Under the pieces are notes generated by a model. It was not told the DNA's origin and did not search any database. It worked only from the letters and a program-made list of their open reading frames with translations. 64,000 bases of DNA, taken from CAYFTL01 sp964346145. GTDB taxonomy: Bacteria; Bacillota; Clostridia; Christensenellales; Aristaeellaceae. The stretch spans positions 1 to 64,000 of the forward strand of contig CAYFTL010000004.1 in the NCBI GenBank assembly GCA_964346145.1, in the 5' to 3' direction. Positions 1-7,790 of the stretch are shown piece by piece; the first letter of the stretch is position 1, and each line of letters opens with the position of its first letter. Both the position numbers and the translations under genes were made by a program.

Positions 1-21
1 CCTTCAAACCTGTAAATACAT

Positions 22-60
22 AAAAACAACGTACCGTTTGTCAAACGGTACGTTGTTTTT
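22..60 (-). terminator. Intrinsic terminator downstream of thiN
   Basis: A perfect inverted repeat pairs 22-40 with 42-60. The GC core is flanked by A and T runs, so the hairpin carries a U-tract on either strand. It lies 60 bases past the thiN stop and should end the leftward lrgA-lrgB-thiN transcript. It could also end a rightward transcript entering from outside the window. Confidence 0.85.
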
Positions 61-120
61 ATGTTTAAGGTTCTATGGCAAAGAAAAGTAGAAAATTCTA
101 AAACTTGGAAGGAAAGCAGA

Positions 121-768
121 TTATCCTTGAGCGGGATTTTTATGGAAGTGCACCGAGATGATCCAGCCTTCGGTGACTTCAATGTGTGGAGCAGTTTGTG
201 TAAATACGTTGCTGAGGCCCAGCGGATAATCTATGGTCAAACGCAAATTTTCCAAGGGATAGGCCAGACCGCTGCTCTGAGCGACGCAGGCATCGCCCAG
301 AGGGAGCAGCGACAGCAGGTCGCCCACTTGGCCGTGAAAGGTGCGCTGGCCGTTTGTGACGCGGATTTCTCCCCAATCTTCCAGCATGCGCGCCGAGATC
401 CCGGCCTTTTCTGCGGCCACCAGCAGATAGACATTGCCCAATGCATGGTCGAACCGGCCGCCTTGTCCGCCCAGGATGGTCAGTTCGGCCACTTGTTTTT
501 TAAAAACATGGCGAAGCGCTGCATAGCCGTCGGTATCACATTTGGCAACGGGCAGGCGCTGTACGGTTCCGCCGCCATACTCGAACGCTTTAATCACTTC
601 ACCAGAAACGCTGTCCATGTCGCCCACGGCGATGTCCGGCGAAAACCCCGCCTTTAGACAGGGTTCAATCCCGTCGTCGGCACAGACGATGAAGTCGGCG
701 CCGGCACAGCAGCTCCGTATCAATTTCTCGCTGGGCGCTTTGCCTGCCAGGAATAAGACGGCTTTCAT
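121..768 (-). CDS. thiN: Thiamine pyrophosphokinase
   Basis: This cytosolic enzyme transfers pyrophosphate from ATP to thiamine and makes the cofactor thiamine diphosphate. The 215-residue length is normal for the family. Family motifs are visible: ADDG at 30-33, GDMDS at 49-53 (metal/ATP site), the K-x-D-T-D stretch at 76-80, and GGRFDHAL at 103-110. It starts with ATG at 768. The GAGGAA ribosome binding sequence upstream is present twice because of a 14-bp tandem duplication at 770-797. It is the last gene of a leftward run after lrgA and lrgB, about 45 bases from the lrgB stop. In many Firmicutes this gene follows the rpe/rsgA region, so its position behind lrgAB is a local arrangement. 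The assignment is secure. Confidence 0.93.
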   Translation of the reverse strand: MKAVLFLAGKAPSEKLIRSCCAGADFIVCADDGIEPCLKAGFSPDIAVGDMDSVSGEVIKAFEYGGGTVQRLPVAKCDTDGYAALRHVFKKQVAELTILGGQGGRFDHALGNVYLLVAAEKAGISARMLEDWGEIRVTNGQRTFHGQVGDLLSLLPLGDACVAQSSGLAYPLENLRLTIDYPLGLSNVFTQTAPHIEVTEGWIISVHFHKNPAQG

Positions 769-769
769 A

Positions 770-797
770 ATAGATCATTCCTCATAGATCATTCCTC
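770..797. repeat. 14-bp tandem duplication covering the thiN ribosome binding site
   Basis: The 14-mer ATAGATCATTCCTC occurs twice back to back (770-783 and 784-797). On the coding (minus) strand each copy carries GAGGAA, so thiN has two identical Shine-Dalgarno sequences. Only the proximal one is near a usable distance from the ATG. Confidence 0.85.
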
Positions 798-812
798 TTT
801 CGGTCGAGATGT

Positions 813-1493
813 TTATAGCACAATGGCGGCCAGCAGCACGGTGATTAAACCGGAAATGCCTATGGATACGCTGCTCATGGCACCTTGGGTTTCACCCAGC
901 TCCAAGGCGCGTACGGTGCCCAGCGCGTGGGCGCTGCTGCCCAGTGCCACACCCGAGGCAATCGGACTTTTGATTCTAAACAGTTTAATGAGCCAAGGCG
1001 CACCGATAGCGCCCAGAATTCCGGTGACGATGACGGCGGCTACGCTGATGGCCGGGATACCACCATATTGTTGGCTGAGACCCATGGCGATGGGGGTTGT
1101 GACCGATTTGGGCATGAGGGAAACGGTTAGAGCATCGTTCAGGCCAAATAAGTGGCTCATGAGCAATATGGAGCCTACCGAAGTGATGGCGCCTGCTAGG
1201 CAACCGCAGAGCACCGGCAGCAGATTGGCTTTGAGCAGATGCAGCTGGTTATAAATGCTTACAGCCAGCATGGCGGTAGCCGGAGCCAAAAACATGCTGA
1301 TCGTATCTGCTCCGACAAAATAGTGGTCCACCGGAATTTTAAAGGTCAGCATGATCGCTGTGACCAGCAAGACCGAGATTAAATATTGATTGGCAAGCGG
1401 CGATTTAAAGCGTTTCGCGATTAAAAGGCCGCAGAGGTAGGCCGCGGTGGTAAGGGTCAAGCCGAAGAAAGGATTGTTGGTGATAGCGCTCAA
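813..1493 (-). CDS. lrgB: LrgB/CidB family membrane protein
   Basis: This is an integral membrane protein of the LrgB family, linked in Gram-positive bacteria to control of murein hydrolase activity and, in some species, to export of pyruvate or other small organic acids. The 226 residues are almost entirely hydrophobic, with about seven predicted membrane segments. The family signature region is present near the C-terminal third (SLMPKSVTTPIAM, then GSSAHALGT). The start is a TTG whose TTGA overlaps the lrgA stop, preceded by AAGGAG at a good distance, so translation is probably coupled to lrgA. Function in this organism is inferred from the family only. Confidence 0.9.
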   Translation of the reverse strand: MSAITNNPFFGLTLTTAAYLCGLLIAKRFKSPLANQYLISVLLVTAIMLTFKIPVDHYFVGADTISMFLAPATAMLAVSIYNQLHLLKANLLPVLCGCLAGAITSVGSILLMSHLFGLNDALTVSLMPKSVTTPIAMGLSQQYGGIPAISVAAVIVTGILGAIGAPWLIKLFRIKSPIASGVALGSSAHALGTVRALELGETQGAMSSVSIGISGLITVLLAAIVL

Positions 1494-1870
1494 TTCGCGT
1501 TCTCCTTTCTTTTGTGCAGTCGCTTTTGTTGCAGGGAGATAACTCCCTGGACGGTATAGGCGCTAGCAGCAAAGGTGAGCAAAGTGGAGACGGCGCAAAT
1601 GACCAGAAAGGGAAGGATGCTGTCACGCACACGATCGAATTCTTTAAGCAGGGATACACCCGCCGGGATAAAAAAGAAGGACATGTTTTTGAGTATGAAG
1701 CCGGAGGTGTTTTCGATATGCTTGCGCCGTATCAGCTTGCTGAGCAGCAGCGCAAGCAAAAGCATCATGGCGATGACGCTGGATGGAAAGGGGATGGGCA
1801 GGAGTGCGCTGAGCACTTCGCCGACCAGGCATAATGCAAAAACGATGAGCAGTTCGCGTATTAATTTCAT
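1490..1870 (-). CDS. lrgA: LrgA/CidA family holin-like protein
   Basis: A small membrane protein of 126 residues with four predicted helices, matching the CidA/LrgA family in length and in the conserved PIPFPSSVIAM stretch near residue 25. CidA/LrgA proteins resemble phage holins and act with the downstream CidB/LrgB partner. It has an AGGAGG ribosome binding site and an ATG start. It is the first gene of the leftward lrgA-lrgB-thiN run and has a candidate promoter just upstream. Whether the pair works in autolysis or in metabolite transport cannot be told from sequence. Confidence 0.9.
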   Translation of the reverse strand: MKLIRELLIVFALCLVGEVLSALLPIPFPSSVIAMMLLLALLLSKLIRRKHIENTSGFILKNMSFFFIPAGVSLLKEFDRVRDSILPFLVICAVSTLLTFAASAYTVQGVISLQQKRLHKRKENAN

Positions 1871-1901
1871 TAGATTCCTCCTGAGTTGAGCTGTCTGTTA
1901 A

Positions 1902-1931
1902 ATTATATCAGTTATGAACCGATGATGCCAG
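1902..1931 (-). promoter_or_regulatory. Candidate sigma-A promoter of lrgA-lrgB-thiN
   Basis: On the minus strand a perfect TATAAT (1902-1907) lies 18 bases downstream of CTGGCA (1926-1931), a weak -35. It is about 30 bases upstream of the lrgA start and divergent from the promoter at 1972-2000. Confidence 0.5.
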
Positions 1932-1971
1932 AGGCAAGGCGGTGGGTTTTGAAACCCCACACAAGCTTAAC

Positions 1972-2000
1972 TTGACAAGGCGCGCCGGGTACAATATACT
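1972..2000 (+). promoter_or_regulatory. Strong sigma-A promoter of the amino-acid ABC transporter genes
   Basis: A perfect TTGACA (1972-1977) is followed after exactly 17 bases by TATACT (1995-2000). Transcription would start near 2006-2007, about 40 bases upstream of the binding-protein ATG. Confidence 0.8.
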
Positions 2001-2009
2001 TGATATCAG

Positions 2010-2023
2010 TTTAGTATACTAAA
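2010..2023. promoter_or_regulatory. Perfect 14-bp palindrome, candidate operator
   Basis: TTTAGTATACTAAA is a perfect palindrome sitting just downstream of the predicted transcription start. A repressor bound here would block the promoter at 1972-2000. The regulator is unknown. The GTATAC core is shared with the inverted repeat at 16718-16732. Confidence 0.5.
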
Positions 2024-2047
2024 TCGATAGAGGCTGGAGGATACGAA

Positions 2048-2989
2048 ATGAAAAAGTTACTTTGCACTTTGCTTGCGCTGGTTATGTTGTTTAGCATGTC
2101 GGTGTGCGCATTTGCCGAGGAAGCGGCGGACGAGTCCTTAAAGAAAATCCAGGACAAGGGTGAACTGGTTTTGGGCCTGGATTCCAGTTTCCCGCCCATG
2201 GGTTTTACCGATGAAGACGGAAACATTGTGGGCTTTGACATTGACTTAGCCAAAGAAGTCGCCAAGCGGCTAGGTGTGGAGCTGAAGCTTCAGCCCATCG
2301 ATTGGTCGGCAAAAGAGCTGGAGCTCAGCAGCGGCGCTATTGACTGCATTTGGAATGGCATGACCATTACGCCCGAGCGGGAAGAGCAAATGCAGATTTC
2401 GATTCCCTATATTGCCAACGGTCAGGTACTTTGCGTAAAGAGCGACAGCGAAGTCAAAACGCTGGCAGACATGTCGGGCAAAACCTTGGCGTTGCAGGCA
2501 GGTTCCAGCGCGGTGGACGCCTTGAACAAAGCTGAAGATTTTAAGGAAACCTTGGCCGACGTGGCAGAGTTTGATGAGAACATGACGGCTTTGCTGGACC
2601 TGGATGCGGGCAATGTGGACGCGGTGTTGATCGATAAGATTGTTGCCGAATACTACATCAAGACTAAAGGGGCCGACTACCGCTTGCTGGAAGAAGAACT
2701 GGCTGCGGAAGAGTATGGCATTGGGTTCCGAAAGGGCGATGTGGCACTGTGCGAGGCGGTTAACCAAACGCTTGTGGATATGTACAACGATGGCAGCTTG
2801 TCGGTTATTTTGAACGATTGGTTTGGAAACGACAACACCATTGTGGCACAAGCCGAAGGCGCAAAGCCAATAGATGCGGGTGCTGAAGCAGAAGAAGGCG
2901 TTGAGGCCGAAGCGACAGAAGAAACCGCCGATGCGCCGGCAGAAGAGGAAGCTGTAGCGACCGAAGAAGCGGAAGCAGCAGCCGAGTAA
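2048..2989 (+). CDS. Amino-acid ABC transporter substrate-binding protein with acidic C-terminal tail
   Basis: An extracytoplasmic solute-binding protein of family 3 (polar amino acids). A Sec signal peptide covers about residues 1-23 with an AFA cleavage site. The cysteine at 20 lacks a good lipobox, so lipid anchoring is doubtful. The family fold runs from about 35 to 268, with the typical start LVLGLDSSFPPMGF and the ALQAGSSA hinge region. The permease (3951) and ATPase (4628) lie downstream, so this is the binding component of one importer. Odd feature: about 44 extra residues at the C-terminus made almost only of Ala and Glu, absent from usual family members. The amino acid bound cannot be read from sequence. 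Confidence 0.9.
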   Translation: MKKLLCTLLALVMLFSMSVCAFAEEAADESLKKIQDKGELVLGLDSSFPPMGFTDEDGNIVGFDIDLAKEVAKRLGVELKLQPIDWSAKELELSSGAIDCIWNGMTITPEREEQMQISIPYIANGQVLCVKSDSEVKTLADMSGKTLALQAGSSAVDALNKAEDFKETLADVAEFDENMTALLDLDAGNVDAVLIDKIVAEYYIKTKGADYRLLEEELAAEEYGIGFRKGDVALCEAVNQTLVDMYNDGSLSVILNDWFGNDNTIVAQAEGAKPIDAGAEAEEGVEAEATEETADAPAEEEAVATEEAEAAAE

Positions 2990-3009
2990 CAAAACAATAG
3001 CATATATGT

Positions 3010-3044
3010 ACTTGCGGCCGCGGCTTTGAAGCCGCGGTCCAAGT
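3010..3044 (+). terminator. GC-rich hairpin after the binding-protein gene
   Basis: A strong stem (around 3016-3024 with 3031-3039, loop TTTGAA) follows the binding-protein stop. The T-run after it is poor, so it may be a partial terminator or mRNA-stabilising hairpin that keeps the binding protein more abundant than the permease and ATPase. Confidence 0.5.
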
Positions 3045-3084
3045 TATTTGTATGGCACAAGGTTTAAATGCAAGGGGCTGGAGA

Positions 3085-3849
3085 ATGATGGCGGTTAAAA
3101 TGATTGTGATGGATTTGGACGGCACGCTGCTGCGGGAGGACAAGACGATTTCTGAGTTTACAGTGGAAGTATTGCAGCGATGCCGGCAAAAAGGATTCAA
3201 AATTGTTTATGCCACCGCACGCGGAAGCTCTGCTAGGCAATATGTACCCTTGGAATTTTTTGATGGAATGGTCACGATGAACGGCGCAGTTACTTATGTT
3301 GGCGATCAAAAGGTGGATGAGCGGTTGCTTTCGATGGATAGGGCTAGAGGATTTTTGTTGGAGTGCGACCGGCGCGGGTTGAAGGCGGCGGCAGAACGAA
3401 ACGATATGCACTACTCCAATTTCGACGTGGAGCAGGAATGGAGTTATCTCAAAGGCTCGTACGAGAAAGTGGATTTCTCTAAGCTTGATATAGATGCAGA
3501 AAAGCTATATGCGATTGTGCGTAACGACGAAGATGTCGAATTTTTGCGCGCCAAAGTACCGGCGGGCATGTATGTAACGATCAGCAGGGATAATTTGGCG
3601 CAGGTGATGGACGTTGAGGCCACAAAGGTCAAGGCGATCGCTGCGCTGACCAAATACTGGTCGATAGAGATGGGCCAAGTGGTCGCCTTTGGAGATGATT
3701 TGAACGACATTGATATGTTGAAGGGCTGCGGAATAGGGGTTGCGATGGGCAACGCTTTGGATGAGGTGAAGCAGGCGGCTGATCAGATGTGCGATACCAA
3801 CGACCGAGATGGGATGGCACACTGGTTGCTTAAAAATATCCCCGTATAA
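3085..3849 (+). CDS. HAD-superfamily hydrolase, Cof type
   Basis: A cytosolic phosphatase of the Cof/HAD-IIB class, which removes phosphate from sugar phosphates, flavin or other small phosphorylated metabolites. Motif I is DLDGTLL near the N-terminus, the cap domain fills the middle, and the C-terminal motif GDDLNDIDML supplies the magnesium ligands. The length of about 254 residues is normal. Two adjacent ATG codons (3085 and 3088) fit the AAGGGG upstream; an in-frame ATG further up (3052) has no ribosome binding site. The gene is placed between the binding protein and permease of an amino-acid ABC transporter, an uncommon insertion, and may be cotranscribed with it. Substrate unknown. Confidence 0.88.
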   Translation: MMAVKMIVMDLDGTLLREDKTISEFTVEVLQRCRQKGFKIVYATARGSSARQYVPLEFFDGMVTMNGAVTYVGDQKVDERLLSMDRARGFLLECDRRGLKAAAERNDMHYSNFDVEQEWSYLKGSYEKVDFSKLDIDAEKLYAIVRNDEDVEFLRAKVPAGMYVTISRDNLAQVMDVEATKVKAIAALTKYWSIEMGQVVAFGDDLNDIDMLKGCGIGVAMGNALDEVKQAADQMCDTNDRDGMAHWLLKNIPV

Positions 3850-3950
3850 GTTGAGATAGACGCAGGGGATTTGGTTTAGAAAAATGCAATGAACCCGGCT
3901 ATAGGCTGGAATAGATAGATTCGGTTAAAGATTGGTTTGGAGGGGCGCAA

Positions 3951-4616
3951 ATGGTATATTTTAACGATTGGCAAGCGATGCAAAAGTTGTTGTTGCTGTT
4001 GTTGGACGGCTTGCAGGCGACGTTACAGATTTTCTGTTTCACGCTTTTATTTTCGTTGCCGCTGGGGCTGATTATTGCGATTGGGCGCATGTCCAAGCAC
4101 AAAATTATCAGCAAACCCATAGGCCTTTACATATTGGTGATGCGGGGCACGCCTTTGATGCTTCAGATTTTTGCCATTCATTTTGTGCTGCCGATGATCT
4201 TTAGCTTTAACTTCGACAGGATGGTCTCTACAATTCTGGCGTTTTCGCTGAACTATGCGGCATATTTTGCCGAGATTTACCGCGGTGGGATACTGTCCAT
4301 TCCCCAAGGGCAATACGAAGCTGGAAAAATGCTGGGCTTTACGCGCGGCCAAACCTTTATGCGGATTATATTTCCGCAGGTGGTGAAGCGGATTATGCTG
4401 CCGACCAGCAACGAAGTGATTACCCTGGTGAAGGACACGGCACTGGCTACGGTAATTGCCGTGGGAGAAATGTTTCGCGCGGCAAAAAACGAGGCCTCCC
4501 GCACGGCATCGATAGAGCCGCTTTTCATTGCTGGATTATTTTATTTGGCGATGAACGCGGTGATAACCGAAATATTTAATTACATTATGCGCAAGTTGGA
4601 CTACTACAAGAGCTGA
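3951..4616 (+). CDS. Amino-acid ABC transporter permease (HisM/GlnP type)
   Basis: The membrane channel of a polar amino-acid importer. The 221 residues give about five membrane helices and fit the HisM/GlnP family. The cytoplasmic EAA loop, which docks with the ATPase, is readable as EAGKMLGFTRGQTFMRIIFPQ in the second half. GGAGGGG precedes the ATG at 3951. The stop codon falls within the leader of the next gene, the ATPase, so the two are transcribed together. The binding protein is at 2048 and the HAD gene lies between. Confidence 0.93.
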   Translation: MVYFNDWQAMQKLLLLLLDGLQATLQIFCFTLLFSLPLGLIIAIGRMSKHKIISKPIGLYILVMRGTPLMLQIFAIHFVLPMIFSFNFDRMVSTILAFSLNYAAYFAEIYRGGILSIPQGQYEAGKMLGFTRGQTFMRIIFPQVVKRIMLPTSNEVITLVKDTALATVIAVGEMFRAAKNEASRTASIEPLFIAGLFYLAMNAVITEIFNYIMRKLDYYKS

Positions 4617-4627
4617 TGGAGGGCAAT

Positions 4628-5410
4628 ATGCAAAAGACAGAGAATTTGTTAGGGGCTGAGCCCATGTTGAAGGCCGAAAATATACACAAAAGCTTTCAAC
4701 ATTTGCAGGTGCTGCGTGGGGTCTCGCTTCAAATAAAAAAGGGTGAAGTGGTGGCCATCATCGGCAGGTCCGGGTCGGGGAAAAGCACCTTTTTGCGTTG
4801 CGTCAACCACTTGGAAACCATAGACAGCGGACGGATCGTTGTGGACACGGATGAAATGGTGCGCACCGATGGTTCGGGCAAAACCGTGTATGCGCCCAAC
4901 GCCTTGCTTAGAAAAATATGCTTAAAGATGGGTATGGTGTTTCAGGGCTATAATTTGTTTCCCCACTTTTCAGTGTTGCGCAATTTAACCGAAGCGCAGG
5001 TTTATGTGCTCAAGCGCGGTAAAAAAGAAGCCGAAGAAAAGGCGTTGATGCTGCTGGAAAAGGTGGGGTTGGGCGATAAGGCCAACCAGTATCCTTATCA
5101 GCTTTCGGGCGGCGAAAGCCAACGAGTGGCCATCGCCCGAGCGTTGAGTATGGATCCGGAGCTGTTGTCTTTCGACGAGCCGACTTCGGCGCTGGATCCG
5201 CAGCTGACCAAAGAAGTGTTAGCGGTAATGCGTTCGCTGGCCGAGGAGGATCACACTATGTTGGTGGTCACCCACGAGATGAGTTTTGCCCGTGAAGTGG
5301 CCGATCAAGTGATTTTCATGTCCGACGGGGTGATTGTGGAGCAGGGCACGGCCGAAGAGGTGCTGGGCAAGGAGCGTTCCGATCGCATGCGGGAGTTTAT
5401 GGGAGACTAA
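4628..5410 (+). CDS. Amino-acid ABC transporter ATP-binding protein
   Basis: The ATPase subunit powering the importer whose permease precedes it. From the chosen start the Walker A motif GRSGSGKS is at 46-53, the signature LSGGESQR near 160, Walker B LLSFDEPTSALDP near 180-190, and the switch histidine in VVTHEMSFA further on. ATG 4628 has GGAGGG four bases upstream. ATG 4664 (protein beginning MLKAENIHKSF, as in many relatives) has AGGGG at a better distance and may be the true start. The two possible starts change only the first 12 residues. The gene ends shortly before a terminator. Confidence 0.93.
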   Translation: MQKTENLLGAEPMLKAENIHKSFQHLQVLRGVSLQIKKGEVVAIIGRSGSGKSTFLRCVNHLETIDSGRIVVDTDEMVRTDGSGKTVYAPNALLRKICLKMGMVFQGYNLFPHFSVLRNLTEAQVYVLKRGKKEAEEKALMLLEKVGLGDKANQYPYQLSGGESQRVAIARALSMDPELLSFDEPTSALDPQLTKEVLAVMRSLAEEDHTMLVVTHEMSFAREVADQVIFMSDGVIVEQGTAEEVLGKERSDRMREFMGD

Positions 5411-5422
5411 TGAGCCAAGATG

Positions 5423-5466
5423 AAAACCGGGCAATTCTAAAGTTTTAGAGCTGCCCGGTTTTTTGA
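5423..5466. terminator. Bidirectional terminator between the ABC transporter and the UroD-like gene
   Basis: AAAACCGGGCA (5423-5433) pairs with TGCCCGGTTTT (5452-5462), with a second weaker A/T stem inside the loop and T-runs on both strands. It separates two convergent transcripts. Confidence 0.85.
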
Positions 5467-5472
5467 ATGAAA

Positions 5473-6513
5473 CTATACGCTTTCGCCCCGCAGTTGGCGA
5501 ACCGTTTTGAGCATGTGCAGGTATTGATCCACCGGAACATAGTTCGGAATGGAATTGCCGGATCCAAAAGCAATGCCGCCTTTTCTTTGGATTTGCTCAA
5601 TTATCTGTTCAATGTAGCGGCTTATTTCAGGCTTGGGCAGCTGGCACAAGGCATCGGTATCGATGCCGCCAAAATTGCCGATGCGGTCGCCGTATTGGTC
5701 GACCCATTGCACAAAGGGTGCGATTTGATCTTCGTTGGAATGCTTGGCATCTATTTGGGCAGCGATTAAATCATCCATGATATTGAAAATGTTTCCACAG
5801 CAGTGGAGCAAAAAGGGCTTGCCCGCCAGGTGAACCATGTCAATGACTTTTTGATACTGGGGGATGATGTGGTTGCGGATATCCCTTGGATCCAGTAGTG
5901 TGGTGGATTTAAATCCCAGATCATCGCCGAAACGGCACACGCAGTAGATATCTCCGAATTCGTGTAAGAAGCGCTGCCAAATATTTTTGCTGGTATCGCC
6001 GATTTTTTCAAACAGGGACGCGTAGAGCTTGGGATTGTCTTGGCGAAGATAGCACAGATCCATATAGCCCACCAGCTCCTGCACACATTCGAAAGTGCCG
6101 TTGCCTACTCCGCCGATAGCCATCATGCCTTCGGGCATGTTCCGGCGCAGCGCCGCAAAGTCGGCACTGAATTTGTCGAAATAAATGGATTCGACGCGCT
6201 CCCAAGGATAGGCGTTGAAATCCTCATCGGATTGAATGACGCCCTTGATATGGCCGCCCAGCGCGCCCGCTCCAGGTAGCGCAGCGCCGATGGTGGCTTC
6301 GAAGGACACCGTATCATAGCCCATTTGTTTGAAAAAATTGCAATAATGGTAAAAGTAGCTATCCTTGTCTATTTGATAAAGATGGGCAAAAGGAACTTGG
6401 AGGATGGTTTCCATAATGCTGGTGTCGATCAAATGCTCGTACAATGGGAGCCGACTGGTCGGCTTGTTTTGAGCTGCGCGCAGAATGTGCCGGAAGTCGG
6501 GCTGAAAACTCAA
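5473..6513 (-). CDS. Uroporphyrinogen decarboxylase-like (URO-D/MtaA family) protein
   Basis: A 346-residue TIM-barrel protein of the URO-D superfamily. The group includes true heme-pathway decarboxylases and zinc methyltransferases such as MtaA and CmuA that act on corrinoid-bound methyl groups. The late stretch FLLHCCGNIF resembles the zinc-site region of the methyltransferase branch rather than heme enzymes, and no heme or corrinoid genes are nearby. The start is TTG at 6513 with AAGGAGGG seven bases upstream. It is 61 bases downstream of the polymerase gene on the same strand and may be the tail of that operon or a separate unit. Substrate unknown. Confidence 0.8.
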   Translation of the reverse strand: MSFQPDFRHILRAAQNKPTSRLPLYEHLIDTSIMETILQVPFAHLYQIDKDSYFYHYCNFFKQMGYDTVSFEATIGAALPGAGALGGHIKGVIQSDEDFNAYPWERVESIYFDKFSADFAALRRNMPEGMMAIGGVGNGTFECVQELVGYMDLCYLRQDNPKLYASLFEKIGDTSKNIWQRFLHEFGDIYCVCRFGDDLGFKSTTLLDPRDIRNHIIPQYQKVIDMVHLAGKPFLLHCCGNIFNIMDDLIAAQIDAKHSNEDQIAPFVQWVDQYGDRIGNFGGIDTDALCQLPKPEISRYIEQIIEQIQRKGGIAFGSGNSIPNYVPVDQYLHMLKTVRQLRGESV

Positions 6514-6574
6514 TGCTATCCCTCCTTAAGCTGAAGCGGGCCGGCCCTTGGCATGGAAACCGGCGGTGGATCGA

Positions 6575-7780
6575 TTATTCTTTATCGGTTTCGTCGGTCG
6601 GAGGAAGAAATATGCCGCGCTTGATAGCCCCTTGGCCGTAGCGCTCGTTAATTTGATCCAAGGTTTGGGTCAATGCTTTTTTGCGGTCCCGCTCCTGGGT
6701 TGATCCGAATAAATCCAGCTGTTCGGGTTGGTTTTCGGGCTGCAGTCCGGTGGCGCTAACACCTAGCAGGCGTATGGGGCGGGCGAGCAGCACTTTTTGG
6801 TTGAGCAGGCTAAGCGCGCTGCGCACAAAGTCGCTGGACAACTGAGAAGGCGGATTTAAGGATGCTTGGCGATCGTACACCTTAAAATTGCTGGTCTTTA
6901 CCGTAATTTGAACCGTGCGCGCGACTAGCTTTTTGCTTCTGAGCTCGCGGGTAATCCGGTCGCTCAGCGCATAAAATATGGGTCTGGCTTGTTCCAAGGT
7001 GGTGATGTCTTCAGACAGGGTCATGTGGGCACCGATGGACTTGGCATTGGGCTGTTCGGCGACGCCCAGCACAGGGCTGTTGTCCAGCCCGTTGGCATAT
7101 TCGAACAGAGTGCGGCCGGAAGAGCCCAGTTGGCCTTCGAGCAATGCGGGGTTAGCCCGGGCCAGATCGCCGATGGTGGCGATGCCCAGAGTTTTGAGCC
7201 GGGCAGCGGTCACTGCCCCGACAAAGAGCAGGCTGCGTGCGGGAAGGGGCCAGAGGAGAAATTTAAAGTTCTTGCGGGTAATTAGGGTAGTGGCATCGGG
7301 CTTTTTATAGTCGCTGCCCAGTTTGGAAAAGACTTTGTTGAAGGATACGCCGACCGATATGGACAGGCCCAGCTCCTTTTTCAAGGTGCTGCGCAGCGCA
7401 TCGGCCAATGCTTTGCCCTCATTCATGCTGTTTCGGCAAAACTGGCTGGCGTCCAGCCAACACTCATCTAGGCTGAAGGGCTCCACCAAATCGGTGTAGC
7501 GCTTGTACACCTGCTGCACCTTTTTAGAATACTGTAGATATTTTTCTATGTTAGAGCGCAGTACCACGATTTCGGGGCAGATGCGCCGCGCTTGAAATAC
7601 GGTGTCGCCGGTTTTAATGCCCAGTTCTTTGGCAATTTGGTTTTTGGCCACCACAACGCCGCGTCGTTTGGTTTCATCGCCACCTACCACCAAGGGCACA
7701 TCTCGCAGTTCGGGGCGTTCTAAACATTCGACGCTTGCGTAAAAATTATTCAAATCACAATGCAGGATGATGGGATCCAT
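6575..7780 (-). CDS. dinB: Y-family DNA polymerase IV
   Basis: An error-prone translesion polymerase of 401 residues. Catalytic acidic residues are present: D9 in CDLNNFYASVE and D105/E106 in SLDECWLD. Helix-hairpin-helix sequence lies near 175-200 (LKTLGIATIGDLARA). The C-terminal QLDLF at 354-358 matches the bacterial beta-clamp binding motif, so it should work at stalled replication forks. The WLD after the catalytic pair differs from the usual AYLD. The gene starts 10 bases after the stop of an SNF2 helicase that itself overlaps a nuclease gene, so all three probably share one transcript. This is an unusual setting for dinB, which is often a single gene under SOS control. Confidence 0.92.
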   Translation of the reverse strand: MDPIILHCDLNNFYASVECLERPELRDVPLVVGGDETKRRGVVVAKNQIAKELGIKTGDTVFQARRICPEIVVLRSNIEKYLQYSKKVQQVYKRYTDLVEPFSLDECWLDASQFCRNSMNEGKALADALRSTLKKELGLSISVGVSFNKVFSKLGSDYKKPDATTLITRKNFKFLLWPLPARSLLFVGAVTAARLKTLGIATIGDLARANPALLEGQLGSSGRTLFEYANGLDNSPVLGVAEQPNAKSIGAHMTLSEDITTLEQARPIFYALSDRITRELRSKKLVARTVQITVKTSNFKVYDRQASLNPPSQLSSDFVRSALSLLNQKVLLARPIRLLGVSATGLQPENQPEQLDLFGSTQERDRKKALTQTLDQINERYGQGAIKRGIFLPPTDETDKE

Positions 7781-7790
7781 TTGTTTCGCC

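Noticed and set aside
2270..2992. A 240-codon frame antisense to the amino-acid binding protein, rich in Phe and Cys
   Set aside because: Its composition results from reading the Ala/Glu tail backwards; no start signal or family match.
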